Assembly (NCBI RefSeq): GCF_000203975.2
Contig: NZ_AFCF02000006.1
Location: forward strand, 124,001-188,000
Length of the DNA: 64,000 nucleotides
Reading direction: 5' to 3'
DNA from: Leisingera sp. ANG1
Lineage (GTDB): Bacteria; Pseudomonadota; Alphaproteobacteria; Rhodobacterales; Rhodobacteraceae
Made by a program: the position numbers and the translations under genes. Under the pieces are notes generated by a model that worked only from the letters and a program-made list of their open reading frames with translations, was not told where the DNA came from and did not search any database. Positions 36,193 to 44,507 of this stretch are shown in pieces. Each line of letters opens with the position of its first letter. Position 1 is the stretch's first letter.

Positions 36193-37019
36193 TACTCGTT
36201 TCCTTGTTTCTGGTGCTTCAAACCGCTGAGATCGAAGCCGATCTCCTGCGCGTGGCGTGCGATGAAGCTGTGTTTTTCGGGCCGGTGCGCCTTGTGGTAG
36301 CGGCGCACCATGGATGCATAAAGATGAACGGCCAGCGTGTTGTCCGTAAGCCAGCCGTCTTCCTGGCAGCTGCCGCTGAACAGCACATCGGTCAGAACGC
36401 CGCGGATCGGGTAGAACACGTCCGGCTCGCGCACGTGCTCGACCTCACCGGTCAGGTTCAGCGTGTAGTCCAGCGCCCGGGGGCCAAGCGACGGGCGCTG
36501 CAGCTCAAAGGCTGTCAGCAGGCGCTTGCCGGGCGGCGCGGCTTCCACTTCCTTGCGGATCTTGCGGGCCAGCCAGGGCGGCACGAACTCAGGGTCCTCG
36601 AACCAGTCCAGCAGATGGTTCAGCGTTGCGGAGCCTTTCGGCAGCCGCAGGACTGCGCCATTGATCGACCGTGTCGGCTCATAGCCGACGTGATAGTCCG
36701 CGTCCGGCAACGGCCGGCAGCAGAGCATATCGGTGTCGATCCAGATCATGTCCGTTTGCTTCAGCAGGTAAAGACGGAACAGATCCGACAGCATCGAGGC
36801 CGGCGCCTCCCCGTGCCCTGCCTTGGCGGGGTCCCAGATTTCCGCCGCCGGGCAGGTGCGGACACCTGCAGGAACCGGCGGTGCCGCAGGCCCGGTGTGG
36901 AACAGCACAACCTCGTGGCCGCGCTGCACGAAACTGGCCAGAGACAGTTCGTGCAGCCAGTTCAGGCTGTCACCGATCCACAGGCTTGCAACCGCGGGAA
37001 GGGAAGGGCTGGACGGCAT
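36192..37019 (-). CDS. GT32-like glycosyltransferase wedged between leuC and leuD
   Basis: The 275-residue protein has the features of DXD-type glycosyltransferases of the GT32/capsular-mannosyl group. These are [34 protein letters not shown] at the N-terminus, then [27 protein letters not shown], with the metal-binding Asp95-x-Asp97, and [19 protein letters not shown]. There is no membrane segment. It probably transfers a sugar to an envelope or protein acceptor and has no evident link to leucine synthesis, yet it sits 16 bp after leuC and is coupled to leuD. Confidence 0.8.
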   Translation of the reverse strand: MPSSPSLPAVASLWIGDSLNWLHELSLASFVQRGHEVVLFHTGPAAPPVPAGVRTCPAAEIWDPAKAGHGEAPASMLSDLFRLYLLKQTDMIWIDTDMLCCRPLPDADYHVGYEPTRSINGAVLRLPKGSATLNHLLDWFEDPEFVPPWLARKIRKEVEAAPPGKRLLTAFELQRPSLGPRALDYTLNLTGEVEHVREPDVFYPIRGVLTDVLFSGSCQEDGWLTDNTLAVHLYASMVRRYHKAHRPEKHSFIARHAQEIGFDLSGLKHQKQGNE

Positions 37020-37035
37020 CGTTGGCCCCTCAGGT

Positions 37036-38439
37036 TCAGATCAGCTCACGCACATCCGTCAGCCGCCCGGTCAGCGCGGCAGCGGCGGCCATGGCAGGCG
37101 ACACCAGATGGGTGCGGCCCTTGTAGCCCTGACGGCCTTCGAAGTTCCGGTTCGAGGTTGCGGCGCAGCGCTCTTCCGGTGCCAGCTGGTCGGGGTTCAT
37201 CGCCAGGCACATCGAGCAGCCCGCAAGGCGCCATTCGAAACCGGCGGCCTCAAAGATCTCGGCCAGGCCTTCTTCCTCAGCCTGGGCGCGGACCAGGCCG
37301 GAGCCCGGAACGATCATGGCGCGCATGCCGTCCTTGATCTTCTTGCCCTTCACCACGTCAGCCACGGCGCGCAGGTCTTCGATACGGCCGTTGGTGCAGG
37401 AGCCGATGAACACGGTATCGATCTCGATGTCGGTGAGCTTCTGGCCGGGGGTCAGGCCCATGTACTCGATCGAGCGGCGGGCCGCTTCGACCTTGCCGCC
37501 GGAGAAGTCCTCGGGGTTTGGCACCACACCGGTGATCGGCAGCACGTCCTCAGGGGAGGTACCCCAGGTCACGACCGGCTCAATCTCCTCGCCCTTCAGG
37601 GTGACGACCTTGTCGAAATGCGCTCCCTCGTCGGTGTAGAGGGTCTTCCACCAGTTCAACGCGGCTTCCCACTGGGCGCCTTTCGGGGCGTGCGGGCGGC
37701 CTTTGACGTATTCAAAGGTGGTCTCGTCCGGCGCAATCAGGCCCGCGCGGGCGCCGCCTTCGATCGCCATGTTGCAGACGGTCATGCGGCCTTCCATCGA
37801 CAGATCGCGGATTGCTTCGCCGCAGTATTCGATGACATAACCGGTGCCGCCGGCGGTGCCGGTCTCGCCGATCACGGCCAGGGTGATGTCCTTGGCGGTG
37901 ACGCCCGGCTTCAGCTTGCCGGTGATCTCCACCTTCATGTTCTTGGACTTCTTCTGGATCAGCGTCTGGGTGGCCAGCACGTGCTCCACTTCGGAGGTGC
38001 CGATGCCATGCGCCAGCGCGCCGAAGGCGCCGTGGGTGGCGGTGTGGCTGTCGCCGCAAACCACGGTCATGCCGGGCAGGGTCCAGCCCTGTTCCGGGCC
38101 GACGATGTGCACGATGCCCTGGCGGACGTCATCCACCGGGTAGTAATGCACGCCGAATTCCTTGGCGTTCTTGTCGAGCGCCTCGACCTGAATGCGGCTT
38201 TCCTCGTTCTCGATGCCTTTGGCGCGGTCGAGTGTGGTCGGCACGTTGTGGTCCGGCACCGCGATGGTCTTTTCGGGCGCGTGCACCTTGCGGCCGGCCA
38301 TGCGCAGGCCTTCGAACGCCTGCGGGCTGGTCACTTCGTGGACCAGGTGGCGGTCGATATAGAGCAGGCTGGTGCCGTCCTCTGCTTCATGCGCTACATG
38401 CGCATCCCAGATCTTGTCATAGAGTGTCTTGGGGGACAT
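37036..38439 (-). CDS. leuC: 3-Isopropylmalate dehydratase large subunit
   Basis: LeuC (467 residues) is the Fe-S aconitase-type large subunit. The cluster cysteines are in FIGSCTNGR (first) and [12 protein letters not shown] (second and third), and [32 protein letters not shown] and [16 protein letters not shown] are family signatures. The ATG at 38439 follows GGGAGAGGACC; the frame upstream is unrelated. It leads the leuC-glycosyltransferase-leuD series. Confidence 0.98.
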   Translation of the reverse strand: MSPKTLYDKIWDAHVAHEAEDGTSLLYIDRHLVHEVTSPQAFEGLRMAGRKVHAPEKTIAVPDHNVPTTLDRAKGIENEESRIQVEALDKNAKEFGVHYYPVDDVRQGIVHIVGPEQGWTLPGMTVVCGDSHTATHGAFGALAHGIGTSEVEHVLATQTLIQKKSKNMKVEITGKLKPGVTAKDITLAVIGETGTAGGTGYVIEYCGEAIRDLSMEGRMTVCNMAIEGGARAGLIAPDETTFEYVKGRPHAPKGAQWEAALNWWKTLYTDEGAHFDKVVTLKGEEIEPVVTWGTSPEDVLPITGVVPNPEDFSGGKVEAARRSIEYMGLTPGQKLTDIEIDTVFIGSCTNGRIEDLRAVADVVKGKKIKDGMRAMIVPGSGLVRAQAEEEGLAEIFEAAGFEWRLAGCSMCLAMNPDQLAPEERCAATSNRNFEGRQGYKGRTHLVSPAMAAAAALTGRLTDVRELI

Positions 38440-38492
38440 GGGTCCTCTCCCGTGATGTATTGGGTATGCTGGCTTTGGGCTGGGCAAGCACC

Positions 38493-38606
38493 TTATAGGC
38501 GCGCCAGGACCGTGCGGGCGGCGCCAAAGAACCGTTCGCGCAGCCGCGCGCGGTCTTGCAGTTCGATCTTTTGCGCCAATACGAGGGTCATGGCTGTCAG
38601 ATACAT
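38493..38606 (-). CDS. Possible 37-residue leader or small protein upstream of leuC
   Basis: Minus-strand frame [20 protein letters not shown]... ending ARTVLARL, rich in Arg and with seven Leu residues, stops 53 bp before the leuC start. It has a hydrophobic start and a basic amphipathic end but no good ribosome site. It could be a leucine-sensing leader peptide, a small protein, or chance. Confidence 0.25.
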   Translation of the reverse strand: MYLTAMTLVLAQKIELQDRARLRERFFGAARTVLARL

Positions 38607-38675
38607 CCGCAAAGGCCGGCAATCAAGATTCGTTCGCAGACGGCGGCCCAAGCCTGTCCTGCGCCAAAGCAGTCA

Positions 38676-39170
38676 TCAGCCGTTGCTGTTCTTCTGTGCC
38701 AGCCGTCTGGCGTCTGCCCGCGACATTGACCGCAGGGCAAACCGCATGCCAAAGGCGCCGGCTATGCCCAGCCCGGCCATGACCAGCGGCATCATCCAGG
38801 TGGTGAAGAACCCATGCCGCTCCTGCACCCAGCCGCGGTTTTCCTCGTGGTAGAGGATCTCGAATTTCTGGCCCACCTCCGGCGTGAAGAACACTGGCAG
38901 AAAAGTTTCCGCTTGCCACCAATCGCCGGCCGCATCCCTGTAGCGCACTGTGGGGTAGTAGTCGCCGTCGTCGACCGTGCGTTTGGTGACGGAATCCGTG
39001 CGGGTCCCGTGAACATAGCGAATTGACAGAATTTCTGCTTCGGCGGGCTGCGCATGGCGCACAAACCGCCAGTTGTCGAGAAAGGCTATGAGGCCGAACA
39101 GAATGAAAATCCCCGGCACCAGAAACATCAGAAAACGCATCCACAGCGGTTGTTTTACGGTTTCTGCCAT
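38676..39170 (-). CDS. DUF3592-type membrane protein
   Basis: The 164-residue protein has one N-terminal segment (FLMFLVPGIFILFGLIAFL), a soluble extracytoplasmic beta domain (AEAEILSIRYV... YYPTVRYRDAAGDWWQAETFLPVFFTPEVGQKFEILYHEENRGW) and a C-terminal segment (WMMPLVMAGLGIAGAFGMRF). This layout matches DUF3592 proteins of unknown function. It is divergent from the MscS gene. Confidence 0.8.
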   Translation of the reverse strand: MAETVKQPLWMRFLMFLVPGIFILFGLIAFLDNWRFVRHAQPAEAEILSIRYVHGTRTDSVTKRTVDDGDYYPTVRYRDAAGDWWQAETFLPVFFTPEVGQKFEILYHEENRGWVQERHGFFTTWMMPLVMAGLGIAGAFGMRFALRSMSRADARRLAQKNSNG

Positions 39171-39283
39171 CTGCCCCTCCGGTTTTCCGGCAGCCTAGCA
39201 AACGGCGGCAATGGTGGCGAGAACTTCGCATTGGCTTGATCGAAACCCAGCGGAACGGCACAGTGGCAGAAAACGGGGGCGCA

Positions 39284-40660
39284 ATGGAGCCGGAAGAGCA
39301 GACACCACCCAGGGACGCGATTGCCGAAAGCACCGCCGAGGCGCTGGAGCTTGGCCAGCGGCTGTGGGAACTGGCATCAGAAGGGCTCGAGCTGCTGCTG
39401 CGGCCCTGGAACGCGTACCAGGCCGGGATCGTTGTTGCGGTCTTTGTGCTGGCAACCTTGATTGCTCGTCCGCTGAAGAACGCATTCCACAACTGGCTGC
39501 GGGCGCGCGAGGGCTGGCCGCGCTGGCGGATCCGGGCCGGGCTGGTGGTGCACAAGCGGATCCGCGGCATCTTGTTTGTGCTGCTGATCTGGATGGTGGT
39601 CCTGATCATGCAGGAAATGACCTGGCCCAGCCGGTCCCGCCTGCTGACCGTCATCGCCAACCTGTCGCTGGCCTGGCTGATTGTCTCCTTTGCCACCCGG
39701 CTGGTGGGCAATCCGCTGCTCCGGAACCTCGTGAAATACGGCGCCTGGGCCTGGATCACCTTGCGCATCCTGGGCATCACCGAAGACGCGATACATCTGC
39801 TGGACGGCGTCGCCATCAATTTCGGCGATCTCAGGATCTCGCTGTTCCTGGTGGTGCAGGCGGTTGTGATCCTGGGCGTGATGCTGACGCTGGCGCGGGT
39901 GATCTCCTCGGTGGCGGCCAACCGGATCCGTGCCAATTCCGATATTTCCCCGTCGATGCAGGTTCTGGGGGCCAAACTGGCGCAGATCCTGCTGTTCGGC
40001 GGTGCATTCTTTATCGGGCTCAAGGCGATCGGCATCGACCTGACCGGCCTGGCGGTGCTGTCCGGCGCCATCGGCGTGGGCCTGGGTTTTGGCCTGCAGA
40101 AGGTTGTGTCGAACCTGGTGTCGGGCCTGATCATCCTGTTGGACAAATCAATCAAACCGGGCGATGTGATCTCGCTGGGCGACACCTTCGGCTGGATCAA
40201 TGCGCTGGGCGCGCGGTATGTCTCAGTCGTGACCCGCGACGGGCGGGAATACCTGATTCCGAACGAAGATCTGATCACCACCCAGGTGGTGAATTGGTCG
40301 CATTCCGACAAATACGTGCGGCTGGACCTGCATTTCGGCACCGGCTACGGCGACGATCCCCACAAGGTGCGCAAGATCGCGATTGAGGCCGCCTGTGGCG
40401 TCAAGCGGGTGCTGCAGTATGGCAGCAAGAAGCCGGTTTGCCATATCACCGGTTTTGGCGACAGCAGCGTTGATTATGTGTTGCGGTTCTGGATCGACGA
40501 CCCCACCGGCGGCCTCACCAACATCCGCGGCAACGTCTATCTGGCGCTGTGGGACGCGTTCCAGGAAGAAGACATTTCGATCCCGTTCCCGCAGCGCGAA
40601 GTGCGGATGCTGAACGACCCTTTGCCGGTCAGGGTTGCACCTTCGGACAATGACGGATAA
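39284..40660 (+). CDS. MscS-family mechanosensitive channel
   Basis: A 458-residue channel with an N-terminal cytoplasmic and multi-TM region (residues about 45-290) before the MscS core. The pore-lining helix is ILLFGGAFFIGLKAIGIDLTGLAVLSGAIGVGLGFGLQKVVSNLVSGLIILLDKSIKPGDVI, with its Gly/Ala packing pattern, followed by the beta domain VVTRDGREYLIPNEDLITTQVVNWSH. It releases solutes on hypo-osmotic shock. The ATG at 39284 follows a GGGGG run; in-frame GTG and TTG codons upstream are alternatives. Confidence 0.92.
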   Translation: MEPEEQTPPRDAIAESTAEALELGQRLWELASEGLELLLRPWNAYQAGIVVAVFVLATLIARPLKNAFHNWLRAREGWPRWRIRAGLVVHKRIRGILFVLLIWMVVLIMQEMTWPSRSRLLTVIANLSLAWLIVSFATRLVGNPLLRNLVKYGAWAWITLRILGITEDAIHLLDGVAINFGDLRISLFLVVQAVVILGVMLTLARVISSVAANRIRANSDISPSMQVLGAKLAQILLFGGAFFIGLKAIGIDLTGLAVLSGAIGVGLGFGLQKVVSNLVSGLIILLDKSIKPGDVISLGDTFGWINALGARYVSVVTRDGREYLIPNEDLITTQVVNWSHSDKYVRLDLHFGTGYGDDPHKVRKIAIEAACGVKRVLQYGSKKPVCHITGFGDSSVDYVLRFWIDDPTGGLTNIRGNVYLALWDAFQEEDISIPFPQREVRMLNDPLPVRVAPSDNDG

Positions 40661-40694
40661 AGCACAGGGCTTGCATCGCCGGGGCGTGGTTTTA

Positions 40695-40723
40695 TTGAAA
40701 AGTTACCCTCCGGTTGCTACATT
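40695..40723 (+). promoter_or_regulatory. Sigma-70-type promoter of rsfS-rlmH
   Basis: TTGAAA (40695-40700) and TACATT (40718-40723) are separated by 17 bp, about 40 bp before the first ribosome site. Confidence 0.65.
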
Positions 40724-40771
40724 ATTAACAGGCCCGGCGCCGGGGCTTGGCGGCGCGTTGCAAGGAGGACT

Positions 40772-40828
40772 ATGTCCTGTCACCCGTACCTCAAGCGGCA
40801 GATGCCGCTGTTAATGGGGCAGCCGTGA
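40772..40828 (+). CDS. Possible 18-codon upstream ORF coupled to rsfS
   Basis: After a consensus AAGGAGG (40762-40768) an ATG opens the short frame MSCHPYLKRQMPLLMGQP, which ends TGATG so that its stop overlaps the rsfS start. The strong ribosome site has no better in-frame use for rsfS except a CTG at 40777. Either the uORF drives rsfS by re-initiation, or rsfS itself starts at a non-ATG codon. Confidence 0.4.
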   Translation: MSCHPYLKRQMPLLMGQP

Positions 40829-41199
40829 TGGCCGCCCAGTCCCAGCCCAACAGCGAACAGCTGCTGGAGCGGATTCTCTCCTCACTCAGCGATGACAAAG
40901 CCGAAGATGTTGTGCAGATCGATCTGCGCGGCAAGACGTCGATCGGCGATTACATGGTGCTGGCCTCCGGCCGCTCCACCCGTCAGGTCGCTGCGATGGC
41001 AGAAAAGCTCACTGACCGGCTCAAGCAGGAGTACCGGATCACCTGTAAGGTCGAAGGCAAGGATGCCGGCGACTGGGTGCTGATCGACTCCGGTGATGTG
41101 ATCGTCCATATCTTCCGCCCGGAAGTGCGCGAGTTCTACCAGCTTGAGAAGATGTGGATGCCCGCAGGCACCGCGGCAGCACCGGCCGCCGAGGGCTGA
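40828..41199 (+). CDS. rsfS: Ribosomal silencing factor RsfS
   Basis: RsfS/Iojap (about 123 residues) binds L14 of the large subunit and blocks subunit joining in starvation. The family core is clear: ILSSLSDDKAEDVVQIDLRGKTSIGDYMVLASGRSTRQVAAMAEKL, GDWVLIDSGDVIVHIFRPEVREFYQLEKMW. A short Ala-rich tail follows. The ATG at 40828 is the first ATG in frame, but the good ribosome site is 60 bp upstream (see the upstream ORF). Confidence 0.95.
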   Translation: MAAQSQPNSEQLLERILSSLSDDKAEDVVQIDLRGKTSIGDYMVLASGRSTRQVAAMAEKLTDRLKQEYRITCKVEGKDAGDWVLIDSGDVIVHIFRPEVREFYQLEKMWMPAGTAAAPAAEG

Positions 41200-41260
41200 T
41201 CCAAGGCTGATTTGAGGCAGGCCCGCACAGGCGTGCGGGCCGGATTGCTGCAGGAAATTC

Positions 41261-41731
41261 ATGCGTCTGCATATCTGTGCGGCCGGGCGTCTTCGCTCTG
41301 GCCCGGAAAAATCCCTCATCGACGATTATCTCACCCGGTTCGACCGGACTGGCCGCGCGCTGGGTCTGGGTCCTGCGCGGGTAGTGGAGATTGAGGATAA
41401 GAAAAACGCAGGCATGGCGGCGGAGGCTGCGCTGCTGCGCAAGGCGCTGCCCAAGGGCGCGGTGATCTGCACCCTGGATGAGCGCGGCAAGGTGATGTCT
41501 TCCCCCGATTTTGCGGACAGGCTGGCTGGCTGGCGCGACAGCGGCCGCCAGGACCTGGCGCTAATCATCGGCGGCGCGGACGGGATCGACCCTTCCTTGC
41601 GGGCCGAGGCCGATTTCTCCATTTCCTTCGGTAAGATGGTCTGGCCGCATATGCTGGTGCGGGTAATGCTGGCGGAGCAGATCTACCGCGCCGCAACCAT
41701 TCTGGCGGGCAGCCCGTACCACCGGGTGTGA
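41261..41731 (+). CDS. rlmH: 23S rRNA (pseudouridine1915-N3)-methyltransferase
   Basis: RlmH (156 residues) is a SPOUT-class methyltransferase acting on helix 69 of 23S rRNA. It shows LDERGKVMSSPDFADRL, the SAM-knot LALIIGGADGIDPSLRAEADFSISFGKMVWPHMLVRVMLAEQIYRAATILAGSPYHR, and the HR-type C-terminal end. It follows rsfS in the usual order and is probably co-transcribed with it. Confidence 0.97.
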   Translation: MRLHICAAGRLRSGPEKSLIDDYLTRFDRTGRALGLGPARVVEIEDKKNAGMAAEAALLRKALPKGAVICTLDERGKVMSSPDFADRLAGWRDSGRQDLALIIGGADGIDPSLRAEADFSISFGKMVWPHMLVRVMLAEQIYRAATILAGSPYHRV

Positions 41732-41749
41732 AGGTGCCTTGGGGCGCAT

Positions 41750-41817
41750 GCCTCCCCTCCCGGCGGCATAGCCGCCTGCCGGGCAGCGGGACGGGAATTT
41801 TTTAGCCAGAAGAAGAT
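41750..41817 (+). repeat. 68-bp intergenic repeat, copy A
   Basis: Near-identical to 59535-59603 (a handful of differences over about 69 bp). It contains a GC-rich hairpin (GGCGGC/GCCGCC plus outer pairs) followed by ATTTTTTAGCCAGAAGAAGAT. It lies between convergent rlmH and a small periplasmic protein gene and could act as a terminator. Confidence 0.85.
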
Positions 41818-42173
41818 CAGGGCAGGGTGAGCACGTAAGTTTCCTTGCCCCAGCCATCCACCAGGCAGCGGGCCTGAATCTGCACCCTGGTTATTCCCTC
41901 CGGGATCTGCACACCGCTGAGTGACCGGGTAAAGGGCTGCTCGTGCTCGTGCGGATGCGCCAGCACCCGCTGGCCCAGTTCGTTTCCGTCCATATCCAGC
42001 ACTCGCCAGCCGTCGGCGTAATGCTCCCAGCCGGTGTCCGGGTGGGAAAGGGTGACGCTGAAGGACCAGCTGCCGCCAGAGGCGCGGGCGGTGGCGTCCT
42101 CGATCACCGGTTCATCTGCAAGGGCGGGCAGGGCGGCGGCGCTGAGCGCACAGGTCAGAAGCAAGTGTTTCAT
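41817..42173 (-). CDS. Small periplasmic protein of unknown function
   Basis: The 118-residue protein has a signal peptide (KHLLLTCALSAAALPALA) and a compact beta-rich domain (SGGSWSFSVTLSHPDTGWEHYADGWRVLDMDGNELGQRVLAHPHEHEQPFTRSL... ITRVQIQARCLVDGWGKETYVLTLP). HPHEHEQP is a possible metal-binding stretch. I do not recognise a named family, but the composition and clean signal support a real gene. Confidence 0.75.
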   Translation of the reverse strand: MKHLLLTCALSAAALPALADEPVIEDATARASGGSWSFSVTLSHPDTGWEHYADGWRVLDMDGNELGQRVLAHPHEHEQPFTRSLSGVQIPEGITRVQIQARCLVDGWGKETYVLTLP

Positions 42174-42208
42174 GCCCGCACCTTAGCCTTGGGGAGCCCG
42201 CTGTGCAG

Positions 42209-42931
42209 TCACGAAACCGTGTCCCCTTTGCTATCAGACGGGATGCGCAGCAGGATCCGGCGGGAGTGCGAGACAAATTCGCGCCGGTACAGCACCGCAA
42301 CAGTAATCAACACGGCCCCGCCCAGCGGCAGGGCGCCCGCCAGCCAGGCCACGGCGGCCAGCGCGAAATAGGTCGACCGCATGCCGCGGTTGAAACTGCG
42401 CGCGGCAGTGATGCTGATTTCGGCCGCCTGTGCGGCGCGCGGATAGGCAAGCTCATGGGCCGGATCATTCGGCACCGCCGCCATCAGCACCGCGCAATAG
42501 CCGAACAGCCGGTGCGACCAGACAAACTTCAAAAACGCATTGGACAGAAGCAGCAGCACAACAAGGATCTTCACTTCCCAGACAAAGGCCGGAGCGCTGT
42601 CCTGGATCAGGTCTTCTGCAACCCCTGCCAGCTGTTCAGTATTGCCGATCAGTGCCAGCCCGCCGCCGATCGCGATCATCGCAGCAGAAGCAAAAAACGC
42701 GGTGGCCTGCCGCAGGTTGCCGACCAGCTGCGCGTCAAATATCCGCGGGTCGCGTTCCACCATCCGTTTCATCCAGTCGCGCCGGAAATCCTCCATCAGC
42801 AGTGAGACAGAGGGCCGCCCGGCAGGCGGATTCTCAATCCTCCAGCCGATCCACAGCCAGCCTGCGATCAGCAGGGTCAGTGCGGCGAGGTCAAAGAGGG
42901 TGAATTGCGCAAGGCGGGTGGTCCAGATCAT
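42209..42931 (-). CDS. DUF599 family membrane protein
   Basis: The 240-residue protein has four membrane segments: FTLFDLAALTLLIAGWLWIGW, ATAFFASAAMIAIGGGLALIG, ILVVLLLLSNAFLKFVWSHRLF, and FALAAVAWLAGALPLGGAVLITVAVLY. The conserved NRGMRSTYFALA motif precedes the last segment. This is the DUF599 pattern; its function is unknown. The ATG at 42931 gives the family-like MIWTTRLAQFT start. Confidence 0.82.
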   Translation of the reverse strand: MIWTTRLAQFTLFDLAALTLLIAGWLWIGWRIENPPAGRPSVSLLMEDFRRDWMKRMVERDPRIFDAQLVGNLRQATAFFASAAMIAIGGGLALIGNTEQLAGVAEDLIQDSAPAFVWEVKILVVLLLLSNAFLKFVWSHRLFGYCAVLMAAVPNDPAHELAYPRAAQAAEISITAARSFNRGMRSTYFALAAVAWLAGALPLGGAVLITVAVLYRREFVSHSRRILLRIPSDSKGDTVS

Positions 42932-42977
42932 GGCCTGACCGTAGCGTGGCAATCCGTCCCTTGCCAGATGGGAAGAA

Positions 42978-42998
42978 TTGGTAATATCATTTTACCAA
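42978..42998. promoter_or_regulatory. 21-bp palindromic operator before glcD
   Basis: TTGGTAA-N7-TTACCAA, the same arms and spacing as at 5142-5162. It lies 13 bp before the glcD ATG and just upstream of the ribosome site AGGAGAG, so a bound repressor would block transcription. Confidence 0.75.
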
Positions 42999-43011
42999 AT
43001 AGGAGAGCCCG

Positions 43012-44460
43012 ATGGACATGCCATCCCCGAACCCCGCCATTCTGGCCCGCAAGGCGCGGCTTGCCGAGCGCCTGCGTGCCGTGCTGCCCGCGGATGCGGT
43101 GATCCAGGACGAGGCGGAAACCCGCGTCTATGAATGCGATGCGCTCACTGCCTACAGATGCCCGCCGCTGCTGGCGGTGCTGCCGCGGAGCACGCAAGAG
43201 GTCTCAGCCGTGCTGCGGATCTGCCACGAGGAAGGCGTGCCGGTGGTGCCGCGCGGTGCAGGAACCTCGTTGGCGGGCGGGGCGCTTCCGACGGCGGATT
43301 GCGTGATCCTGGGCGTGGCGCGGATGAATGAGGTGCTGGAGACCGATTACGACAACCGCATTATCCGGGTGCAGACCGGGCGCACCAATCTCAGCGTCTC
43401 CGGCGCGGTGGAGGAAGAGGAATTCTTCTACGCCCCCGACCCGTCTTCGCAGCTGGCCTGTGCCATTGCCGGCAATATCGCGATGAATTCCGGCGGGGCG
43501 CATTGCCTGAAATACGGGGTCACGACCAACAACCTGCTGGGCATCACTATGGTGATGATGGACGGCACCGTGGCGGAAATCGGCGGTGCGCATCTGGATG
43601 CGGGCGGGCTGGACCTCTTGGGCGTGATCTGCGGCAGCGAAGGGCAGCTGGGGGTGGTGACTGAGGCCACCCTGCGGATCCTGCGCAAGCCTGAGGGCGC
43701 CCGCCCGGTTCTGATCGGCTATGACAGCAACGAGGTGGCCGGCGCCTGCGTCAGCGACATCATCAAGGCGGGTGTGCTGCCGGTGGCCATCGAATTCATG
43801 GACCGCCCCTGCATCGAGGCTTGCGAGGCCTTTGCCAAGGCGGGTTATCCGATGTGCGAGGCGCTGCTGATCATCGAGGTCGAGGGCAGCGAGGCCGAGA
43901 TCGCGCACCAGCTGGGGCTGATCACAGAGATTGCCCGCTCCCACAACCCGGTGGAGCTGCGCGAGGCGGGGGATGCGGATGAGGCCGCCCGCATCTGGCT
44001 GGGCCGCAAGTCGGCCTTTGGCGCCATGGGGCAGCTCAACGATTACATGTGCCTGGACGGAACGATCCCGGTGTCCTCGCTTCCCTTCGTGCTGCGCCGC
44101 ATCGGTGAGATGAGCAAGGAATTCGGGCTGGATGTGGCCAATGTGTTCCACGCAGGTGATGGCAACATGCACCCGCTGATCCTGTTCGATGCCAACAAAC
44201 CGGGCGATCTGGAAACCTGCGAGGCCTTTGGTGCCGAGATCCTGAAGCTCTGTGTCGAGGCGGGCGGCTGCCTGACCGGCGAGCATGGGGTCGGGATCGA
44301 GAAACGCGACCTGATGCTTCATCAGTACAGCGCGGCGGATCTGGAAGCGCAGCTGAAAGTTAAGGATGTGTTTGATCCCAAATGGCTTTTGAACCCGGCC
44401 AAGGTGTTCCCGCTGTCTGTAACTGAAAGCCGCCGGGCCGTGGCGCTGGCTGCTGAATGA
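43012..44460 (+). CDS. glcD: Glycolate oxidase subunit GlcD
   Basis: A 482-residue FAD-linked oxidase of the VAO/PCMH family, the catalytic subunit that oxidises glycolate (or D-lactate) to the keto acid. It shows the FAD motif PVVPRGAGTSLAGGALP (near residue 80), PDPSSQLACAIAGNIAMNSGGAHCLKYG, and the C-terminal VFHAGDGNMHPLILFD and GEHGVGIEKR with metal/substrate His residues. ATG follows AGGAGAG. First gene of glcDEF. Confidence 0.95.
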   Translation: MDMPSPNPAILARKARLAERLRAVLPADAVIQDEAETRVYECDALTAYRCPPLLAVLPRSTQEVSAVLRICHEEGVPVVPRGAGTSLAGGALPTADCVILGVARMNEVLETDYDNRIIRVQTGRTNLSVSGAVEEEEFFYAPDPSSQLACAIAGNIAMNSGGAHCLKYGVTTNNLLGITMVMMDGTVAEIGGAHLDAGGLDLLGVICGSEGQLGVVTEATLRILRKPEGARPVLIGYDSNEVAGACVSDIIKAGVLPVAIEFMDRPCIEACEAFAKAGYPMCEALLIIEVEGSEAEIAHQLGLITEIARSHNPVELREAGDADEAARIWLGRKSAFGAMGQLNDYMCLDGTIPVSSLPFVLRRIGEMSKEFGLDVANVFHAGDGNMHPLILFDANKPGDLETCEAFGAEILKLCVEAGGCLTGEHGVGIEKRDLMLHQYSAADLEAQLKVKDVFDPKWLLNPAKVFPLSVTESRRAVALAAE

Positions 44461-44507
44461 TTGGGGGCTAGCCCCCAAACCCCCAGAGTATTTTCGGGAA
44501 AGATGAA
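44461..44507 (+). repeat. Intergenic repeat between glcD and glcE that carries the glcE start
   Basis: A perfect palindrome (TTGGGGGCTAGCCCCCAA, 44461-44478) directly follows the glcD stop and is continued by ACCCCC and the short element GAGTATTTTCGGGAAAGATGAA (44486-44507). The glcE ATG at 44503 lies inside the element, whose GGGAAAG serves as the ribosome site. Confidence 0.75.

Noticed and set aside
38623-40341. Long 572-codon minus-strand frame opposite the MscS gene
   Set aside because: It overlaps MscS and DUF3592 genes, has low-complexity Arg/Ser/Pro-rich composition and no family features; it is an antisense frame in GC-rich DNA.
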